Assembly (NCBI GenBank): GCA_964405405.1
Contig: CAYONT010000004.1
Coordinates: 36,456-100,455 of the forward strand
Source of the DNA: CAMCYM01 sp964405405
GTDB taxonomy: Bacteria > Bacteroidota > Bacteroidia > Flavobacteriales_D > Sanyastnellaceae
Length of the DNA stretch: 64,000 nt
Direction of reading: 5' to 3'
The translations under genes were made by a program, and so were the position numbers. Below the pieces are notes generated by a model that saw only the letters and a program-made list of their open reading frames with translations, was not told where the DNA came from and made no database searches. This document shows, one piece after another, positions 60,395 to 64,000 of this stretch. Position 1 is the stretch's first letter; each line of letters starts with the position of its first letter.

Positions 60395-61704
60395 TGTGGG
60401 GTTGAAGCCGCCCTTGCGGCCAGAAGGGCGTCGGCCAAAAACCAGGGACTCCGCACATCCTGGGATTCCAGTGCAACAGATCCTCCCGCTGCATCGCGCG
60501 GCAGGAAGATGGGCGAGCGCAGTTGGTCGGCTCGGGATGCCTGCAGCGCCCGATGCAAGTCCCCGTTTGCACAACCTGCCTTCCACCCCCCTCGGGCTCG
60601 CCAATCCAGCAACCCCTCCCAAGCCCGCTCAACCCAGGTCCAAGAAAGGAAGGCCGCTTGGTGGCTCCCCTGCAGCGGATCCCAAACCCGGTGCAGGCCA
60701 CTCTCCTCGCGCAACAAATGGCTGATGTTTCGTGCACAACGCCGGGCATGCTCCGTCTGCAAACCTTGGCGGTGGTCATGGGACAAGGTCTCCACCCCAT
60801 CTGCGCCCCCGATCCAAGCCGCCCAGGTGGCTGCCGTGGTGCGCAGCAGGTTGTCCTCGGCCGGAGCCCAAACGTGGCGCAACGAGGTGGTTCTGGCTTC
60901 CACCCAAACAGGTACATCGGGCAGACCCCGGTCTGACAACCACCGCGCCCACAACCAGCGGATCGCCCGCAATGCCGTCGCTTCTGCAAGGAGATCGCTG
61001 TCTACCCCCCACCGAATGGTACAGCGACGCACCGCTTCCTCGAGCGAGACCCCGTGCCGCACCAAGCCATCCGCTGCGTCATCCAAAGCCGCAAAAGCAG
61101 CGGACAGTGCACGAACCGGCGTCATGCCAGCGTCGATCCACGGTGCCACATCCATGCCCCATGTCTGGAAAACCGGCATCGCTACCCCCCATGCCTCCAC
61201 GTGCAAGGCCAACCTCTCCCCATCCACTTCAGGTCGCATCACGTCCCGCGTGCAGGAGCCGGACAAGGACCGCCCATCTGCCAAGGCCACCAGCGAACGC
61301 AGGGAACCCGTGGCTTCGAAACCATCCAAATGGACCGCCACCATTTCCAAATGCACCCCCTCCAACATCGCATGCAATCCCGGCGTGTTTTGTTGCAGTT
61401 CGGGAATGCGCACCCCTTCCACGCCCTGCACCAGGCCCTGCATGAGCGCATCGGGTGTCAGAAAGGTCTGTTGGATCTGGGCTTCCCAAATGGCTGCTCC
61501 CGCCTTGCGCGGCCAACGCTCCGGGAGACCCTCGGTGCGCGACCCAAGTTCCGCATCGACCCGCCAAGGCACCTCCACCCCCTCGGCGGTGGTGTAGCCC
61601 AGAAATTCCATCTCCTTGCCTTTGAGCGATTTGCGGACCATCGATTCCCACGCCTCGTGGGTCAAGGGCGGAAAGAGCGGCGCGTCGTTCGATTCGTTCA
61701 CCAT
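60391..61704 (-). CDS. mutA: Methylmalonyl-CoA mutase small subunit
   Basis: 437 aa. It begins FPPLTHEAWESMVRKSLKGKEMEFLGYTTAEGVEV, a diverged TIM-barrel paralogue of MutB without the B12-binding DxHxxG motif. The later region (LRAIRWLWARWL...VWVEARTTSLRHVWAPAEDNLLRTTAATWAAWIGGADGVETLSHD) matches the small subunit. It forms the heterodimer with MutB. First gene of mutA-mutB; promoter TAACTTCG lies 4 nt before the ATG. Confidence 0.93.
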
Positions 61705-61708
61705 GCCC

Positions 61709-61716
61709 CGAAGTTA
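61709..61716 (-). promoter_or_regulatory. -7 box TAACTTCG for mutA, predicts leaderless mRNA
   Basis: Ends 4 nt (GCCC) before the ATG at 61704, in a 33-bp divergent intergenic region. Confidence 0.65.
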
Positions 61717-61725
61717 CGAACCCCG

Positions 61726-61733
61726 TAACTTGC
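61726..61733 (+). promoter_or_regulatory. -7 box TAACTTGC for the CsaA-like gene
   Basis: Near-match to TAnnTTTG ending 4 nt (GCCC, the same spacer as mutA) before the GTG at 61738. Confidence 0.5.
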
Positions 61734-61737
61734 GCCC

Positions 61738-62103
61738 GTGAACGCTCCCGATTCTACCTCGGAAGACGCCCCCCTTGCCTGGTCCGAATTCGAACGGGTT
61801 GAGATGCGGGTGGGTACCATCCTTGAGGCTGCCCCCCTGGAGAACGCCCGCAAACCGGCCATCCGGATGCGCATCGACTTCGGCCCCGAGCTGGGTACCC
61901 GATCGACCTCGGCCCAGATCACCGAACGTTACCGTCCCGAAGATCTCTTGGGGCGGCAGGTCATCGCCGTGGTCAATTTTCCGCCGAAACAAATTGGCTC
62001 CTTCCTGTCCCAGTGTTTGGTACTCGGTGCTGTGCCCGGCCCTGGGGATGTGGTCCTGCTGGTCCCCGATGCACAGGTTCCCCCCGGGACCCGAATTGCC
62101 TGA
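61738..62103 (+). CDS. csaA: CsaA-type tRNA-binding domain protein
   Basis: 121 aa, start GTG at 61738. An OB-fold tRNA-binding domain: LAWSEFERVEMRVGTILEA, the STSAQIT strand, then YRPEDLLGRQVIAVVNFPPKQIGSFLSQCLVLG. In many family members the end of this motif is SE; here it is SQ. CsaA has been linked to protein export as a chaperone and binds tRNA-like folds; the cellular job in Bacteroidota is not defined. Promoter box 4 nt upstream. Confidence 0.9.
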   Translation: MNAPDSTSEDAPLAWSEFERVEMRVGTILEAAPLENARKPAIRMRIDFGPELGTRSTSAQITERYRPEDLLGRQVIAVVNFPPKQIGSFLSQCLVLGAVPGPGDVVLLVPDAQVPPGTRIA

Positions 62104-62147
62104 AGCCCACTGCGATACCCATCGAACCGCCTGACCAAGCTTTGCGT

Positions 62148-62155
62148 TAGTTTTG
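62148..62155 (+). promoter_or_regulatory. -7 box TAGTTTTG for gmhB, predicts leaderless mRNA
   Basis: Perfect TAnnTTTG ending 4 nt (CACC) before the ATG at 62160. Confidence 0.65.
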
Positions 62156-62159
62156 CACC

Positions 62160-62660
62160 ATGCGCGCCGCTGTTTTCTTGGACCGGGACGGGGTCATCAA
62201 CCACGATCCCGGGGACTACACGCCTTCCTTGGCGGAGTTCACCCTGCTCCCCGGCTTTTTGGCCGGTTTGGCCCAACTGGTGCAATGGGGCTATGCACCG
62301 GTGGTCATCACGAACCAAGGGGGCATCGCGAAAGGCTTGTACACCCATGCAGACGTAGAAGCCATCCACCAATACCTCCGGGACGTGTGCGCCGCCCAAG
62401 GCACTCCCCTGCTCGACGTTTTCTACAGTCCCCACCACCCGGACCACGGCAACAGCCTGAGCCGCAAACCGGGTAGCCTCCTGGTCGAGCGTGCCCTCGC
62501 CAAGCACCAGCTGGATGCCGGCCGCAGCTGGATGATTGGCGACAAGCAGCGCGATCTCGATGCCGCTGCCGGCGCCGGGGTGCGCGGATTCTTGGTGCCC
62601 ACGAACGCTCCCCTCGTCGACCACATCGCCCCGCTCGCCCCCGTTGTCCCAGTCCCATGA
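62160..62660 (+). CDS. gmhB: D-glycero-D-manno-heptose 1,7-bisphosphate phosphatase (HAD-IIIA)
   Basis: 166 aa. HAD motif I FLDRDGVINHD, motif II VVITNQGGIAKG, motif III Lys in SRKPG, and motif IV MIGDKQRDLDAAAGAG. The zinc-loop position (YSPHHPDH...) has His in place of most Cys, a variant of the GmhB zinc site. It removes the 7-phosphate in heptose synthesis for LPS inner core. Some HAD-IIIA relatives act on other phosphates, so substrate is moderately certain. The aminotransferase gene overlaps its stop by 4 nt. Confidence 0.85.
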   Translation: MRAAVFLDRDGVINHDPGDYTPSLAEFTLLPGFLAGLAQLVQWGYAPVVITNQGGIAKGLYTHADVEAIHQYLRDVCAAQGTPLLDVFYSPHHPDHGNSLSRKPGSLLVERALAKHQLDAGRSWMIGDKQRDLDAAAGAGVRGFLVPTNAPLVDHIAPLAPVVPVP

Positions 62661-63529
62661 AACCCAGCACCCTTCTCCGTTTCGACGCCCTGCCCCGGGA
62701 GTGGTATCTCGCGGATGGGAAACTCGTGGACGAGGGTGCCCTCCCCCACCCCTTGCGCAACCGCGGCTTCGGCTACGCGGACGGCTTCTTCGAGACCATC
62801 CGCATCATCAACGGCCAGCCCCTCTTCCTCGATTTGCACTTCGGCCGCATCTTGGACAGTTGCCGAGGCCACAAACTGACCATAGCGCCGGATTTCACCT
62901 TGGATCGTTTCGCCGCCAGCATCCATGAATTGACCGAGGCCAAACAAATCAAAGCAGGCGGCCGAATCCGTGCCACCTTCTTCCGGGACGGGGGCGGCCG
63001 ATACACCCCGGAACAGGATGACGTGCGCTGGTTTGCTGAAGCCCAGTCCCTGCCCGACAACGCCTTCGTCCTCAATACCAAGGGCTTCACGGTCGACATC
63101 TACCCCGAAATGAAGAAGCCACTGAACCCGCTGGCCAACTTCAAAAACCTCGCTGCCTCCATTTACGTCCAGTCCGCCATCTGGGCCCGAAGCAAGGAAC
63201 TCGACGAGGCCCTGATCGTCAATGACCGGCACCAGATCATCGAATCCACCCGCTCGAACCTGTTCCTCGCCAGCAACGGCGTGCTCTACACCCCGGGCCT
63301 CGACACCGGCCCCGTGGGCGGCGTGATGCGCGCTGCTGTGATCCATTTGGCCTTGCAAAAAGGACTGAAGGTCTACGAATGCGACCTCACCCCGCAGGAA
63401 CTGCTCCGCGCCGACGAACTGTTCCTGACCAATGCCATCCGAGGCATCCAATGGGTATCCGCCTACCGCACCAAGCGCTACTTCAACCACACGTCTCAGC
63501 TCATCACGGGCTGGCTCAATGGTCAGTAG
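62657..63529 (+). CDS. Class IV aminotransferase / aminodeoxychorismate lyase-like PLP enzyme
   Basis: 290 aa. The fold-type IV PLP pattern is NRGFGYADGFFETIRIINGQPLFLDLHFGRI. The PLP lysine lies in LANFKNLAASIYVQSA, and the cofactor-binding Glu in DEALIVNDRHQIIESTRSNLFLA, followed by LYTPGLDTGPVGGVMRAAV. It could be a D-amino-acid or branched-chain transaminase or PabC (4-amino-4-deoxychorismate lyase); the SRxN..l pattern with a short length slightly favours PabC-like. The stop is 470 bp before the window end. Confidence 0.83.
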   Translation: MKPSTLLRFDALPREWYLADGKLVDEGALPHPLRNRGFGYADGFFETIRIINGQPLFLDLHFGRILDSCRGHKLTIAPDFTLDRFAASIHELTEAKQIKAGGRIRATFFRDGGGRYTPEQDDVRWFAEAQSLPDNAFVLNTKGFTVDIYPEMKKPLNPLANFKNLAASIYVQSAIWARSKELDEALIVNDRHQIIESTRSNLFLASNGVLYTPGLDTGPVGGVMRAAVIHLALQKGLKVYECDLTPQELLRADELFLTNAIRGIQWVSAYRTKRYFNHTSQLITGWLNGQ

Positions 63530-64000
63530 CACGGCGGCTGCGCCGCTGCCGCTGCGCGGCGAGAGACAAGAGATGGGAGATAGCGCCGCTGCGCGGCGAG
63601 AGACAAGAGATGGGAAATAGGAGATGGGAGATGCCGGGCCCTGCGCGGAGACAGCACTCCCTCGCCGGCCATTGGAGCTGGGAGTCTTCCCCGGCCCATA
63701 ACCGTGCGTCGCGGGCGCTGAATCCCATGTGACACTGAACCAGAATTCAGCACGATGGACCGGCATCACACCAGAATGTGCGCGCCTTGCGCGCCACCTT
63801 GTTTTCATTCCCCGCGGCACAGCCGCGGGCATCTCTTGTTTCCCATCTCGGCGAGCAGCGGCGCTATTTCCGCGCGAAGCGGCATGTCTCCGCGCGAAGC
63901 GCGGCATCTCCTGTTTCCAGGCGGCGAAGCCGCCATCTCTGCGAGGCGAAGCCGAGCGGTATTTCCGCGCGAAGCGCGGCATCTCCTGTTTCCAGGCGGC
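63530..64000. repeat. Non-coding array of GC-rich palindromes with a shared linker, in both orientations
   Basis: No gene. A 31-bp direct repeat occurs at 63548-63578 and 63585-63615. An exact 36-bp direct repeat occurs at 63890-63925 and 63965-64000 (the second reaches the window edge). Short-loop hairpins include 63811-63829 (8-bp stem, ACA loop), 63890-63904 (CCGCGC gaa GCGCGG) and 63920-63934 (GGCGGC gaa GCCGCC). They are joined by linkers of the form ATCTCCTGTTTCC on the right and by its reverse complement (GGAAATAGGAGATG) on the left, around a central block of about 170 bp with no obvious features. Confidence 0.85.

Noticed and set aside
62423..63982. 519-aa minus-strand open frame
   Set aside because: It runs antisense to the class IV aminotransferase and through the palindromic repeats; no domain and no promoter.

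Overview
The window is a GC-rich (roughly 57-60% by eye) chromosomal segment from a member of the Bacteroidota, most likely a Flavobacteriales-like lineage. The evidence is: type IX secretion (T9SS) C-terminal sorting domains of both type A and type B, SprB-type repeats, DUF5683, DUF6702, DUF3276/PUR-alpha, a GldI-like FKBP beside nrnA, a Bacteroidota-style long Lgt, and almost no Shine-Dalgarno sequences. Instead, TAnnTTTG/TAnnTTCG promoter boxes sit directly in front of start codons. Two 100-N scaffold gaps are present (8882-8981 and 58590-58689). The second is almost certainly false, because its flanks share an exact 55-bp overlap.

Layout. 1-5.9 kb: an FG-GAP/ASPIC surface protein cut by the window edge, a two-gene redox operon (FAD pyridine-nucleotide oxidoreductase plus a polytopic double-[4Fe-4S] protein), and divergent mtaB. 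5.9-9.4 kb: lgt, a small sigma factor/membrane protein/CpxP-like operon, then a 19-bp tandem array ending at msrB. 9.4-13.6 kb: rhlE-like helicase with msrB, divergent from a PKD-domain T9SS protein. 13.7-23.5 kb: PUR-alpha, UPF0173 hydrolase, parA-parB-DUF5683-lepB-wbqC (dapB absent from its usual place), gcvT-comB, a zinc phospholipase-C/S1-P1 relative and a tRNA-queuosine mannosyltransferase homologue. 23.9-31.9 kb: dnaA, LMW-PTP, RsmI-like methyltransferase, the nrnA-gldI-lipoprotein operon, DUF6702-nth-unknown, fabI. parAB lies about 8 kb from dnaA, so the origin may be nearby.

31.9-41.4 kb is metabolic: glcD, a dipeptidyl-peptidase IV with two tandem POT peptide transporters (extracellular peptide cleavage followed by uptake), a secreted thioredoxin, citrate synthase and an enoyl-CoA hydratase. 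41.5-54.2 kb holds four consecutive T9SS cargo genes on the minus strand, each with its own promoter or terminator. Three share an apparently undescribed N-terminal domain (four copies in all), combined with cysteine-rich ACN(F/Y) modules, TSP3-like acidic loops and SprB repeats. The fourth carries four carbohydrate-binding-like repeats.

54.3-63.5 kb: acyl-CoA thioesterase, a small membrane protein, HU, MATE transporter-fmt, mutA-mutB (methylmalonyl-CoA mutase), a CsaA-type tRNA-binding protein and gmhB-pabC-like. The last 470 bp is a non-coding array of GC-rich palindromes joined by a repeated purine-rich linker in both orientations.

The strongest cross-window signal is transcriptional. At least ten genes have a TAnnTTYG-type box ending only 4-5 nt before their ATG/GTG, which predicts leaderless or near-leaderless mRNAs. 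Several divergent gene pairs are separated by only 33-40 bp carrying two such back-to-back promoters.
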